Positions 25,405 to 35,118 of a stretch of 64,000 nucleotides of DNA are shown here, piece by piece. Numbering within the stretch: the first letter of the stretch is position 1; each line of letters begins with the position of its first letter. A program made the translations under genes and the position numbers. The stretch is from Phoenicibacter congonensis. Its GTDB lineage: Bacteria > Actinomycetota > Coriobacteriia > Coriobacteriales > Eggerthellaceae. Below the pieces are notes generated by a model. The model was not told where the DNA came from and made no database searches. It was given only the letters and a program-made list of their open reading frames with translations. The stretch is taken from assembly GCF_900169485.1 (NCBI RefSeq), contig NZ_LT821227.1, forward strand, positions 186,001-250,000, in the 5' to 3' direction.

Positions 25405-27786
25405 ATGACCACCGAGAATAATGAAAATTGCACTTGTGGCGCCGAAAAAAACACACATAATACTGACCATTGTGGATGCGGGCGTGAGAACCATGCTCAG
25501 GAACAATCCACCGAAAGTGCACATCAACACAATCACACTTGTGGCTGCGGCTGCAAGGAGCATGAGCACAGTAAAGCCGACCAAGATCACTGTAGCTGTG
25601 GGGGCGAAAAACATGAGCACAACCAAGACCATTGTGAATGCGGGTGTGAGGAACATAAGCATGAGCACCATCACGACAGCTGTGGTTGTGGATGTTGCGA
25701 TGATGATTGTTGCGACGATGACGAATGCTGTTGTTGCTGTTGCGGTGACAGCACTTTCGACGTCACAAAAGTGCCAGAAAAAGGGCTCACAGAGAAGCAA
25801 AAGAAAAAACTGACAAGAGTTATTGTTGCATTCATTGCGCTCGTCATTATCAAACTGCTTGAACCAATTATCCCGAGTTTCTGGGCCAACGTTGTTGGGC
25901 TAAACGAGGATGCCGCAGCAACGGCATCCTATTTCACAAACATCTTTCTTTATGGAGCTGACTACATTTACATTGGCAACAAAGTCCTAAAAATCGCATT
26001 TAGAAACATTCTCAAAGGCCGAGTTTTTGACGAAAACTTCCTCATGGTTGTCGCCACTTTAGGTGCTGTGTTCATGGGAATCATGGGTGACGGGGAATTC
26101 ACAGAAGCAGTTGCTGTAATCGTCTTTTTCCAACTTGGAGCTTGGTTTGAAGATTATGCTATCGGCAGGAGTCGCAAAAACATTACCGACCTCATGGACA
26201 TCCGTCCCGATTATGCTAATGTCGAGAAGAGTGGACAACTTGAAAAAGTTGACCCTGAAAGCCTAGAAATCGGATCAATTATTATCGTTTTCCCGGGCGA
26301 AAAAATTCCTCTAGACGGCATTGTTGTTGAGGGATCATCTTCGATTGACACTTCCGCATTAACGGGAGAAAGTGTTCCTCGCACCGCAAACGTTGGGGAT
26401 GAGATAATCAGTGGGTGCATTTGTTCATCAGGTGTTTTAAAAATCAAAACTACAAAGCATTTCAGCGAATCAACAGTTTCAAAAATCTTAAAGCTTGTTG
26501 AAACCTCAAGCGAGCGCAAATCACATTCCGAAGCGTTCATCTCAAGATTTGCAAAAGTCTACACTCCAGCGGTCTGCATTGCAGCACTCTGCCTGGCCCT
26601 CATTCCTTCAATCGTAATCACCGCTGTGGGCGAAAGTGCCAACTGGCTCGATTGGATTTATCGTGCTTTAACCTTCCTTGTAATCAGTTGCCCTTGTGCA
26701 CTCGTTATCAGCATTCCGCTTTCATTCTTTGCAGGAATCGGGTGTGCAAGCAAAAACGGAGTTCTTGTCAAAGGTTCAAACTACCTTGAGGCACTTTCGA
26801 AACTTGACACAGTTGTGTTCGATAAAACAGGCACATTAACACAAGGTGTCTTTAAGGTCGTCGATGTAACGATTGCAGACGATAAAGCGCTAGAAGGCAT
26901 TAAGATTGACGAAAAGCTGTCACCTCAGCTCGAATTTGATGAAGAACAGAGAAAACTTTTGGTGCTTGCTGCTTATGCCGAAAGCGCATCTTCTCACCCA
27001 ATCGCAAAAAGCATCGTTGCAACTCTTTCATCACCACTTGACCGCAGCAGACTTGAAAACCAGTCAGAAACTAGTGCTCAAGGCGTTCAAGCAGACGTGC
27101 TGAAGCACACGGTTAGGGTTGGCAAACCTGGATTTACAAATGCTAATGCAGAAGCTGTAAAGACAGCCTCCACACAAGGCAGCACTGTATATGTGTCAGT
27201 TGATGACACCTTCGCTGGAACAATCACAATTGCAGATGTCGTAAAAGAAACTAGTGCGCGTGCAATTTCAGAATTGAAACGCGAAGGTGTTCGCAAGTCG
27301 GTCATGCTCACAGGCGACAACCAAGGAGCAGCAGAATTTGTTGCTTCTCAGATCGGCATTGATGAGGTGCATGCCAGCTTGCTTCCAGAAAACAAAGTTG
27401 AAGAAGTCGAGAGGATGCAGGAAACCAAGTCTGACGCAAAATCAAACATTGCATTTGTCGGTGACGGAATCAACGATGCTCCTGTTCTCATGCGTGCCGA
27501 TGTTGGAATTGCGATGGGAGCAATGGGGTCAGACGCTGCCATTGAAGCTGCCGACGTGGTTCTCATGGATGACAACCCTCTGTCAATTTCAAAGGCTGTC
27601 ATTATTTCAAAAAAGGCAATGCGCATAGTGCGTGAAAACATTGTGTTTGCGCTTGGAATTAAAGCTGCATGTCTGATTCTCGGCGCAGTTGGCATTGCCA
27701 CAATGTATCTCGCCATCTTCGCTGATGTTGGGGTTATGGTTCTTGCAGTGCTAAACGCAATGAGAGCACTTCGAATAAAAGCGTAA
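25405..27786 (+). CDS. Heavy-metal P1B-type ATPase with His/Cys-rich N-terminus
   Basis: A 793-residue metal-exporting ATPase, probably for Zn/Cd/Pb. The membrane motif SCPCALV identifies the P1B-2 type, with TGES, DKTGTLT (phosphorylated Asp), HP in SSHPIA and GDGINDAP. The first 116 residues are unusual: about 24 Cys and 17 His in degenerate repeats such as HCGCG, HTCGCGCKEHEH and HCECGCEEHKH, ending in DECCCCCCGDS, with no ferredoxin-like HMA fold. This would be a metal-chelating tail. The ATG at 25405 is chosen over an upstream TTG because AAGGG lies 8 bases before it. Confidence 0.94.
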   Translation: MTTENNENCTCGAEKNTHNTDHCGCGRENHAQEQSTESAHQHNHTCGCGCKEHEHSKADQDHCSCGGEKHEHNQDHCECGCEEHKHEHHHDSCGCGCCDDDCCDDDECCCCCCGDSTFDVTKVPEKGLTEKQKKKLTRVIVAFIALVIIKLLEPIIPSFWANVVGLNEDAAATASYFTNIFLYGADYIYIGNKVLKIAFRNILKGRVFDENFLMVVATLGAVFMGIMGDGEFTEAVAVIVFFQLGAWFEDYAIGRSRKNITDLMDIRPDYANVEKSGQLEKVDPESLEIGSIIIVFPGEKIPLDGIVVEGSSSIDTSALTGESVPRTANVGDEIISGCICSSGVLKIKTTKHFSESTVSKILKLVETSSERKSHSEAFISRFAKVYTPAVCIAALCLALIPSIVITAVGESANWLDWIYRALTFLVISCPCALVISIPLSFFAGIGCASKNGVLVKGSNYLEALSKLDTVVFDKTGTLTQGVFKVVDVTIADDKALEGIKIDEKLSPQLEFDEEQRKLLVLAAYAESASSHPIAKSIVATLSSPLDRSRLENQSETSAQGVQADVLKHTVRVGKPGFTNANAEAVKTASTQGSTVYVSVDDTFAGTITIADVVKETSARAISELKREGVRKSVMLTGDNQGAAEFVASQIGIDEVHASLLPENKVEEVERMQETKSDAKSNIAFVGDGINDAPVLMRADVGIAMGAMGSDAAIEAADVVLMDDNPLSISKAVIISKKAMRIVRENIVFALGIKAACLILGAVGIATMYLAIFADVGVMVLAVLNAMRALRIKA

Positions 27787-27968
27787 ACACACCAAATGAG
27801 GTAAATGAAGTTAGCTGTTGCGTTAATTATAAAAACTAAAAAGATTGCTGAATCTAGTGATTTTCAAGAGAAATAGACATCAGTGCATTTTTAAAATCGC
27901 TCGTGTCACTAGTTTGCGTGGTGCAAAAAAAAGACCGTGCACGATGACTAGCCAATTTGAGGATCAAT

Positions 27969-27992
27969 AAAAAAGATGTTCATTAAGAACAT
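27969..27992 (-). terminator. Second intrinsic terminator downstream of aspS
   Basis: On the minus strand GATGTTC and GAACATC pair around TTAAT and are followed by TTTTTT. It lies about 30 bases beyond the first aspS terminator, giving a tandem pair. Confidence 0.75.
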
Positions 27993-28019
27993 CTCGAAAA
28001 GCACACGACAATTGCTAAC

Positions 28020-28057
28020 AAAAAAGTTGTGGGGAAATCCATGAATCTCCCCACAAC
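28020..28057 (-). terminator. Intrinsic terminator of aspS
   Basis: On the minus strand a 10-bp stem GTTGTGGGGA/TCCCCACAAC is followed by TTTTTT. It begins 13 bases after the aspS stop. Confidence 0.9.
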
Positions 28058-28070
28058 GATGAAAGCTAAA

Positions 28071-29849
28071 TTATGCAAGTTTTAGCGAAACTTCCTTAAG
28101 CTGTCGTGATGAAACCTCATTAGGTGCCCCTGTCATTGGGTCAGAAGCGCTTGAAGTCTTAGGGAATGCGATGACATCACGAATTGAGTCAGTTCCCGAA
28201 AGAAGCATAATCAAACGGTCAAGACCGAGAGCAATGCCACCATGAGGTGGACAGCCGTGCTCAAGAGCGCGAAGCATGTGTCCAAAGCGTTCGTCAATTT
28301 CTTCATCGGTCAAGCCAAACAAGCGAAGGACGCGACGCTGCTCTTCTGAATTGTGAATACGAATGGAACCTCCACCGAGCTCAAATCCATCCATAACAAT
28401 GTCATATGCATATGATTTGCAAGAAAGAGGATCGCTTTCGATTTTATCCAAGTCTTGTTCTGCAACATGAGTGAATGGGTGGTGCTCAGCAGCATATTTT
28501 CCTGTTTCTTCATCTTGCTTAAACGCTGGGAAGTCAACAACCCACAAGAATTTGTGCTCACCTTTGTCGATTCCAAGGCGGTCGGCCATGTGCAAGCGAA
28601 GCGCGCTCAAAACCGCATTTGCAACAGCAGGTTTGTCGGCTGCAAACAGAAGAAGATCACCAGGTTCAACCTCCATTTCCCTCTTCAAAGAAGCAAACTC
28701 TTCATCGTTAAAGAACTTAATGATTGGGCTTTTTTCTTCGCCAGAAGTTGTAAACGCAATCCATGCCATTCCTTTTGCGCCATTGTCGGCAGCAATGTCG
28801 GCAAGTTTTTCAACGTCGCCGCGGCTCCAGTCGCCAGCACCCTTGCAATTGATTGCTTTTACGATTCCGCCACTTTTAGCAACAGAAGCAAACACCTTGA
28901 AGTTTGAATCTTTAACAATGTCGGTAATGTCGTGCAATTCCATGCCAAAGCGCACATCAGGACGATCGCATCCAAAACGTGCCATAGCCTCGTCATAAGG
29001 CATGCGAGGAAGAGGTGTTTCGAGCTCGATTCCTGCGACTGAAAGAGCTTCTTTCAGAACATCTTCAGCCATTGTCATTACGTCATTTTGGTCAACAAAA
29101 CTCATCTCAACGTCAAGCTGAGTAAACTCAGGCTGACGATCGGCGCGAAGGTCTTCATCTCTAAAGCACTTTGCTATCTGATAATAGCGTTCAATTCCAC
29201 CAGCCATGAGCATTTGCTTGAACTGCTGAGGAGACTGTGGAAGCGCATAAAAAGTGCCGGGGTTTGGACGGGAAGGAACGATGTAGTCACGCGCACCCTC
29301 TGGCGTTGAGTTTGCAAGGATAGGAGTTTCAACCTCGATGAACGCACGCTTGTTCAAAGCTCCTCTCAAAGCTGTCACTACTTCGTGGCGGAGTTTAAGA
29401 TGCTTGAACATTTCAGGACGACGAATGTCTAAATAGCGCCATTTCATCCTTGTAGTTTCATCAGTTTCAATTCCGTCTTCAATTGAGAAAGGAGGTGTTT
29501 GAGATTTATTCAAAACTTTAAGCTCAGAAGCCAGAACTTCTATTTCACCTGTTTCCATGTCAGGGTTTACTGCATCTTCACCACGAAGACGAACCTTGCC
29601 TTTAACAGTGATTACATCTTCACGACTGAGGTGTTCAGCTGCAGAAAAATCTTCTGCAGAAACACAATCGGGATCCACAACAATTTGTGTGTAGCCAAAG
29701 CGGTCACGCAAGTCAACAAAAATGAGGCCGCCATGGTCACGTGTGTGCCAAGCCCAACCACAAAGTGTCACTGAAACGCCATTGTCGCTCGCGCGAAGTT
29801 CGCCACAGGTGTGAGTGTGCATGCAATATTCATTCTTAAAATCAGACAT
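28071..29849 (-). CDS. aspS: Aspartate-tRNA ligase
   Basis: A class IIb synthetase of 592 residues with the bacterial-type insertion domain. It has the N-terminal OB fold (VTLCGWAWHTRDHGG), motif 2 (FRDEDLRADRQPEFTQLD), the GAD-like insert (about 290-410) and motif 3 (GIALGLDRLIML). The ATG at 29849 follows GGAG at 5 bases; the preceding TTG is unlikely. GatCAB is encoded nearby, so this enzyme may be non-discriminating (also forming Asp-tRNA-Asn). That depends on whether the genome has an AsnRS, which cannot be seen here. Confidence 0.96.
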   Translation of the reverse strand: MSDFKNEYCMHTHTCGELRASDNGVSVTLCGWAWHTRDHGGLIFVDLRDRFGYTQIVVDPDCVSAEDFSAAEHLSREDVITVKGKVRLRGEDAVNPDMETGEIEVLASELKVLNKSQTPPFSIEDGIETDETTRMKWRYLDIRRPEMFKHLKLRHEVVTALRGALNKRAFIEVETPILANSTPEGARDYIVPSRPNPGTFYALPQSPQQFKQMLMAGGIERYYQIAKCFRDEDLRADRQPEFTQLDVEMSFVDQNDVMTMAEDVLKEALSVAGIELETPLPRMPYDEAMARFGCDRPDVRFGMELHDITDIVKDSNFKVFASVAKSGGIVKAINCKGAGDWSRGDVEKLADIAADNGAKGMAWIAFTTSGEEKSPIIKFFNDEEFASLKREMEVEPGDLLLFAADKPAVANAVLSALRLHMADRLGIDKGEHKFLWVVDFPAFKQDEETGKYAAEHHPFTHVAEQDLDKIESDPLSCKSYAYDIVMDGFELGGGSIRIHNSEEQRRVLRLFGLTDEEIDERFGHMLRALEHGCPPHGGIALGLDRLIMLLSGTDSIRDVIAFPKTSSASDPMTGAPNEVSSRQLKEVSLKLA

Positions 29850-29904
29850 CAAAACTCCTGCTATCTCTTTGTTTTTAACCCAAATATTCTATCACAGAGG
29901 CATG

Positions 29905-29910
29905 TATAAT
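29905..29910 (+). promoter_or_regulatory. -10 box (TATAAT) of ppk1
   Basis: A perfect TATAAT 32 bases before the ppk1 ATG, in the 92-base spacer divergent from aspS. No convincing -35 is seen. Confidence 0.5.
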
Positions 29911-29941
29911 CTAGTTAACGCATGATTCAGGTGAGGTAGTT

Positions 29942-32605
29942 ATGTCTAAAGAAAACAATCAACCATTCTACACGCAAGAAGAAAAATACAAAGCACCACC
30001 CTATTTTCAAAACCGTGAACTTTCTTGGCTTGAATTCAACAAGCGTGTTTTGGAGCAAGCGAGCGACACAGACGTCCCACTGCTAGAGCGAATGAACTTC
30101 TGCTCTATTTTTTGGAGCAATCTACAAGAGTTTTTCATGGTTCGTGTTGGATCTCTGTCCGACTTGGCACTTGTGAAAGACCCTCTTATTGACAAAAAAT
30201 CAGGATGGACACCAGCCCAACAGCTAGAGAAAATCTATGCAAGATGCAATGAGCTCTATCCTCAATATGAACAAACCTACAAACAGGTTCGAGATGAACT
30301 AAAAGAAGTGGGCATTAATCATGTTGACATGAACGATTTGACTAACGATCAAAAGCGTTATCTAAAAGACTGGTACCGCGCCTATGTAAAGCCATTTCTT
30401 TCACCTCAAATTGTCAATTCACGACACCCTTTCCCACATCTCTCAAACGGGGAAATATACATCGTTGTTCGCCTAAACGACAAAGCTCAAAGTGACGAAA
30501 CAAAAACTGGCGAAGATAAAAAAACAAAAGCCGACAAAAAAGTGAAGGCAAGCGGCGCAAAAAATGTGACGCTCGGCATCATCCCACTTCCACCACAGGT
30601 GCAACGCATAATTGAACTTCCAACATCAAGTGATGACCCAGGATTTAAATTCATTCTGCTTGAAAATTTGATTGATAAATATGCTGAAGAAATTTTTAGC
30701 ATGTATAAAGTCAAGCACACAAACATTATTTGTGTCACTCGCAATGCCGACCTCGATGTTGTTGAAGGCGAAGAGGAGCAAGGTGTCGATTATCGCGAAC
30801 ACATGAAGCGAATCTTAAAGAAGCGTTCTCGTTTGCACCCTGTGCGTCTAGAGAGTGCTCGTCCTCTCTCAGAAGTAGTTCGCAAAACGCTGAGTGAACG
30901 TCTTGAACTTGAAGACAATCAGATGTATGTGACGGAAGTGCCTCTTGACATGTCCTACACCTATTCCCTCAAAAGTCACATCAAAAACAACAGCCTTGCT
31001 GAGCGTCTTTCAAACACACCATTCACACCGCAATGGCCAATCGCAATCAACAAAAACAGAAGCATCATAAACCAGCTTCAAAGCAACGAGTTCCTTGTTT
31101 CTTATCCATATGAATCGATGGATTCACTCGTGATGTTATTGAAAGAGGCAGCTGTTGATCCAGCAGTCATATCAATTAAAATCACACTTTATCGCTTGGC
31201 ATCGCACTCAAAACTTGCAGAAGCTCTGATTTCTGCCGCAGAAAACGGCAAAGAAGTGACTGCACTCTTTGAACTTCGTGCACGCTTTGATGAATCAAAC
31301 AACATCGAATGGTCACAGCGGTTCGAGGAAGCTGGCTGCAACGTTATTTATGGTTTTAGAGATTTTAAAGTTCATTCAAAAATCTGCCTAATTACTCGCA
31401 AAACCCCCACAAGTTTGCAATACATTACACAGTTGGGCACTGGCAACTACAACGAAAAAACGGCAAAACTCTACACTGACCTTTGCTTCATCACTGCCGA
31501 CCCAAGCATCGGTCGCGACGCTGTTTCGTTCTTCCAAAACATGCAGATGGAAACGCTTTCAGATGAATACAAAGATTTGTGGGTAGCTCCACTCCAAATC
31601 AAGAAAAACATCATTAAAGGAATTGACGAGCAAATTAAGCTACAAAAAGAAGGCAAGCCAGCAGGGCTCTTCTTTAAAACGAACTCTATCACCGACGAGA
31701 GCGTAATTAAAAAACTCGTTGAAGCTTCACAAGCAGGCGTCGAAACTACACTTCTTGTGCGAGGCATCAGCTGCATTTTGCCTGGCATAAAAGGCTACAC
31801 CGACAACATTTGCGTGGTTAGCATTGTTGGTCGCCTGTTGGAACACTCACGAATTTACATTTTTGGACCAATGAACGGCGACGTTAAAATCTATTTGTCG
31901 TCAGCCGATCTCATGACCCGAAACCTAAACAAGCGTGTTGAGGTTGCTTGGGAAATGAGAAACGAAAAACTCAAAGACAAGATTCTGGAATATTGTGGAG
32001 TTTGTCTTTCCGACACAGAAAAACTGCGAGCACTAAAATCTGACGGTACCTACACGCCACTTCGTTTTTTCCGCAGAGAAGGCGAACCAGAGATTGACTC
32101 ACAACAGAAGCTGATTAGTGAAACTGCTCGTAGGGCAGGCAGCATTTGGCCAGGAAACAATGAAAACTTCCACAATGCATTGACTGAACTAATCCTTTCC
32201 GAAATTGAAGAGGAAGTTTCTGAAGCAACCAACAATCCTCGAATTGAGAAAGAAGAAAAAGAAAAGAATCAGGGAAAAACGCACAAGAAAAAGAAAGCAA
32301 GCTCAACTGCAAAGACAGAACAAATTGATGTTCGAAAAGTTTCAGAAATGAACAAAGCTGCAAAAAAAGCAACGTTTGAGTCAATAAAAAAAGTAAGTGC
32401 AAAAGCAGCTAAAACAAACAAAATTGAATTGCCAGAACAAGTCGCAAAGAAGCACGGCCTTCGAAACGAGGACATGAAAAACCCATCAAACACCATGAAC
32501 GAATTCCTGAAATTGTTCCCAGAAGAGAACACCTTCAAAATGCCTTCAAGAAGCGACATGAATCCTATTGAAAAACTCAGGCAGTTAAGGAAAAAGGAAA
32601 AATAA
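29942..32605 (+). CDS. ppk1: Polyphosphate kinase 1 with lysine-rich insert and tail
   Basis: An 887-residue enzyme that makes polyphosphate from ATP. It has the PPK1 N-terminal region (YFQNRELSWLEFNKRVLEQ), the middle domain with SYPYESMDS, and the catalytic domain with the phospho-accepting histidine in FKVHSKICLI and a second histidine in LEHSRIYIF. Usual length is near 700. The extra length is a Lys-rich insert in the N-terminal half (about 182-200, DKKTKADKKVKASG) and a Lys/Glu-rich C-terminal tail of about 130 residues. GAGG precedes the ATG. Its last 29 bases overlap the convergent kinase gene. Confidence 0.94.
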   Translation: MSKENNQPFYTQEEKYKAPPYFQNRELSWLEFNKRVLEQASDTDVPLLERMNFCSIFWSNLQEFFMVRVGSLSDLALVKDPLIDKKSGWTPAQQLEKIYARCNELYPQYEQTYKQVRDELKEVGINHVDMNDLTNDQKRYLKDWYRAYVKPFLSPQIVNSRHPFPHLSNGEIYIVVRLNDKAQSDETKTGEDKKTKADKKVKASGAKNVTLGIIPLPPQVQRIIELPTSSDDPGFKFILLENLIDKYAEEIFSMYKVKHTNIICVTRNADLDVVEGEEEQGVDYREHMKRILKKRSRLHPVRLESARPLSEVVRKTLSERLELEDNQMYVTEVPLDMSYTYSLKSHIKNNSLAERLSNTPFTPQWPIAINKNRSIINQLQSNEFLVSYPYESMDSLVMLLKEAAVDPAVISIKITLYRLASHSKLAEALISAAENGKEVTALFELRARFDESNNIEWSQRFEEAGCNVIYGFRDFKVHSKICLITRKTPTSLQYITQLGTGNYNEKTAKLYTDLCFITADPSIGRDAVSFFQNMQMETLSDEYKDLWVAPLQIKKNIIKGIDEQIKLQKEGKPAGLFFKTNSITDESVIKKLVEASQAGVETTLLVRGISCILPGIKGYTDNICVVSIVGRLLEHSRIYIFGPMNGDVKIYLSSADLMTRNLNKRVEVAWEMRNEKLKDKILEYCGVCLSDTEKLRALKSDGTYTPLRFFRREGEPEIDSQQKLISETARRAGSIWPGNNENFHNALTELILSEIEEEVSEATNNPRIEKEEKEKNQGKTHKKKKASSTAKTEQIDVRKVSEMNKAAKKATFESIKKVSAKAAKTNKIELPEQVAKKHGLRNEDMKNPSNTMNEFLKLFPEENTFKMPSRSDMNPIEKLRQLRKKEK

Positions 32606-33743
32606 AAGTGGTTGTTGTGCCTTTGCCAACTTCGCTTTTAACTTTTATGTTTCCGCGTCGTCCGAAATAACCAACAACGCGGCTGTTTACATTTTTTAAC
32701 GCCATCCCAAGACCGGCTGATTGCCGGTCTTTTTCTGTTGAATGAAACAACTTGTCAGCAAGTTCTTGTGGCATTCCCTTTCCATCATCGGAAATGCAAA
32801 TCAGCAGGTTTTTATCTTTCTTTTCAGCGACAATTCTAATCGTCATTGGACCCTGCATCGGCATTGCATGAAGAATTGAATTTTCAACTATTGGCTGAAA
32901 CAAAAAAGGCGGAAGATAAAAGCGAGTAAAAAGCTCTTCATCGACATCTTCTTTATAAATGAGACGATCTTCACCAAAACGCATTTGTTGCAATCCAACA
33001 TAGCGACGCGTGTTTTCAAGCTCTTTCCCAAGCGAAATAGTTTCTGCATCTTGCTCAAGCGCAGCTCGGTAAAAACCAGCAAAATCTCTCAGCATCTCTC
33101 GAGCTTTTTCTGGATTGGTGCGAGTGAGCGATGTGATGGTGTTAATGGTATTAAAAAGAAAATGTGGATTGATTTGACTTTGCAAAACCTTCAATTCCAT
33201 CAGGGTGTTCAACTCTCGTTGATGCTCAGTTTCATGCGCTGCAATTTGAGTTGAAATTAAACGAGAAAATCCTTTTGCAATCATTCTTTGTGATTTATTA
33301 ACCTGCGTAGCGCTTTTAAAATAGAATTTCAAAACCCCAATCGCATTGCGACTAACAATCAAAGGTTCAACAATGGCAGCGTTAATTTTGTGTCTTGCGG
33401 CAGGAAAACCAATTTCATCCTCATTAAGAACAGTTCGGCTCATGCCATCTTTTAAAACTTGGTGTGTTACTTTCGTTCGAATTTGGCACCCTTGCGGATA
33501 GTCTTCCTGCAAAAAACCAACATAGGCCAAAACATTTTCTTTATCGGTAATCGAGATTGCATCAGCGTTAGTGTAGGGCAACAGCATACTGCAGATGAGT
33601 TCCGCTGAATTTTCGTCATATCCAAAACGGAGTGCTTCAACCATTGCAGAAGACAACGACAACATTTCTTCAATTAAAGCCGCGCGTTCATCTTCCTCTT
33701 TATTGAGCTTTTGGGTATCAATTTGTCTACTATAGTTAGCCAA
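32577..33743 (-). CDS. LytS-like sensor histidine kinase (cytoplasmic, GAF-type sensor)
   Basis: A 388-residue kinase with no TM segment. The N-terminal half (about 20-175) looks like a GAF-type sensor. The kinase core (His_kinase/PF06580 type) has the phospho-accepting histidine in LQSQINPHFLFNTINTI and an ATPase domain with PILVEN-like QPIVENSILHA and SDDGKGM, GLGMALKN. The start is a TTG that overlaps the end of the glycosyltransferase gene by 8 bases, with no clear ribosome site; a later ATG (residue 27) is possible. Its 3' end overlaps ppk1 on the other strand. No LytTR regulator is adjacent. Confidence 0.87.
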   Translation of the reverse strand: MANYSRQIDTQKLNKEEDERAALIEEMLSLSSAMVEALRFGYDENSAELICSMLLPYTNADAISITDKENVLAYVGFLQEDYPQGCQIRTKVTHQVLKDGMSRTVLNEDEIGFPAARHKINAAIVEPLIVSRNAIGVLKFYFKSATQVNKSQRMIAKGFSRLISTQIAAHETEHQRELNTLMELKVLQSQINPHFLFNTINTITSLTRTNPEKAREMLRDFAGFYRAALEQDAETISLGKELENTRRYVGLQQMRFGEDRLIYKEDVDEELFTRFYLPPFLFQPIVENSILHAMPMQGPMTIRIVAEKKDKNLLICISDDGKGMPQELADKLFHSTEKDRQSAGLGMALKNVNSRVVGYFGRRGNIKVKSEVGKGTTTTFIFPFSLTA

Positions 33744-34989
33744 TGTTTAATTGAATTTCACAAGTTTCACCAGGGTCAATTTCGCGTCGCGGAATTTCAG
33801 TTGTCATTGACAGAATTTGAGATGACACAACTCTGTCACTATCAATTGCTTTCATCATCTTAGGCCACAGCCTTGCATGGTCAAAATATTTTGTGCAATT
33901 TCTTTCCGCATAATCAACTGCATCACGCTTAGCAGCGCGCGCGGCAGCTGCATACTCTTTGCGGTCTGGCCTTCCGAAAGATCTCAATCGAGCTGTGAGG
34001 CCAATGCGCCCTTTGAGTCCTTTTCCAAGCATGGCACCTGGATAAGGCATCAATGATGCAGCTGTCACCTTCTGCAAATCGATGTTAGCCCAGCTAAATT
34101 CAATCTTTGCTTGCTCATAAAGCCATCGATAAATGTCTTGACGAAAACGCCTGCCCTCACTTTTGGTTGCTGGAGGCATGTGTCGAAGCCACCACTTGTT
34201 ATCAAACCAAACATCGGAACCATGCATTCTCAAGTTCAAGAGATAGTCAAGGTCTTCTCCTCGCGCAATGTATGGATCAAAGCTCATGCGAGAAAACGCT
34301 TCTTTGTGGATTGCAAAGCAGCCGCCACAAACATGGTTTGAACGAGTTAACCTAGCTCCACCCATGGCACCCGCAATCCATTCATTGAAAGCATGCCCTT
34401 GCTGCCAAAACTTGTTATACCAGGCATCCTCCCATGTAGAAAAATGAGTGCCTTGCTGATTAATGTAATAACCACTTTTTACAAGAATCGGTATTCCCGT
34501 CGGTGTGAGCTTTCCAAGCCCATAAACTGCCTTTTTGAAAAAGTCAGGATCTTCAATTATTTCATCATCGTCGATGAATATAACAGCATCAAAACCAAAC
34601 GCTTGTGCCAAAATGAGTCCGACATTTCGCACGTTTCCATAACCAACCAGCTTTATTTTGCGCGCAATTTCAACCTCTCCAATTTGCTCGAGGCGACGCT
34701 TTAACAAGTCAACCTGAGGTGTGCCAACGACCATGGTAGGGACATCGGGGTTATTAGCAGCAGTGCGTTTGATTTTTTCGAGCGCTACTTCTTCAATTCC
34801 CGCTTGCGCAACAACAAGAATGATTACAAGACCTGAGTTGTCAACTTTCGCAATCGACTTTAAACAGCGATCAAGTTCACCCTCTTCATTTAAAGGCGTC
34901 ATGTGATCATATTGAGTCAAGATTTTCTGATCCCCATCTTGACGCCTTGGGTTGGAAACATAGGTGGGAATGATTGTAACTGGATTCAT
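33736..34989 (-). CDS. Family 2-like glycosyltransferase
   Basis: A 417-residue cytoplasmic GT-A fold protein. It starts with a strand and loop PVTIIPTYVSNP, has conserved NVRNVGLILAQAFGFDAVIFIDDDEI (near 125-150, the acidic DxD-like metal site), and VCGGCFAIHKEAF and GEDLDYLLNL (acceptor/catalytic region). Acceptor and sugar donor are unknown. GGAG precedes the ATG. It starts 16 bases after the tRNA-Thr 3' end and overlaps the following kinase gene, so all three may share one transcript. Confidence 0.85.
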   Translation of the reverse strand: MNPVTIIPTYVSNPRRQDGDQKILTQYDHMTPLNEEGELDRCLKSIAKVDNSGLVIILVVAQAGIEEVALEKIKRTAANNPDVPTMVVGTPQVDLLKRRLEQIGEVEIARKIKLVGYGNVRNVGLILAQAFGFDAVIFIDDDEIIEDPDFFKKAVYGLGKLTPTGIPILVKSGYYINQQGTHFSTWEDAWYNKFWQQGHAFNEWIAGAMGGARLTRSNHVCGGCFAIHKEAFSRMSFDPYIARGEDLDYLLNLRMHGSDVWFDNKWWLRHMPPATKSEGRRFRQDIYRWLYEQAKIEFSWANIDLQKVTAASLMPYPGAMLGKGLKGRIGLTARLRSFGRPDRKEYAAAARAAKRDAVDYAERNCTKYFDHARLWPKMMKAIDSDRVVSSQILSMTTEIPRREIDPGETCEIQLNIG

Positions 34990-35005
34990 TATTTCTCCAA
35001 AAAAA

Positions 35006-35081
35006 TGGAGCCAACGACCGGACTTGAACCGGTGACCTGCTCATTACGAGTGAGCTGCTCTACCAACTGAGCCACGTTGGC
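35006..35081 (-). tRNA. tRNA-Thr (anticodon CGT)
   Basis: A 76-base cloverleaf on the minus strand: acceptor GCCAACG/CGTTGGC, anticodon arm GCTCA-CTCGTAA-TGAGC giving anticodon CGT, T arm GGTTCAAGTCC and encoded CCA. A TATAAT on the minus strand at 35119-35124 is its likely promoter. The glycosyltransferase start is 16 bases downstream with no terminator between. Confidence 0.96.
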
Positions 35082-35118
35082 TTGATTGCCTATGCATACG
35101 TGCTTTTAGAGTTAGACC

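Noticed and set aside
25375-25889. Antisense frames opposite the His/Cys-rich tail of the metal ATPase
   Set aside because: They are products of the GC-biased repeat codons; no ribosome site and no family resemblance.
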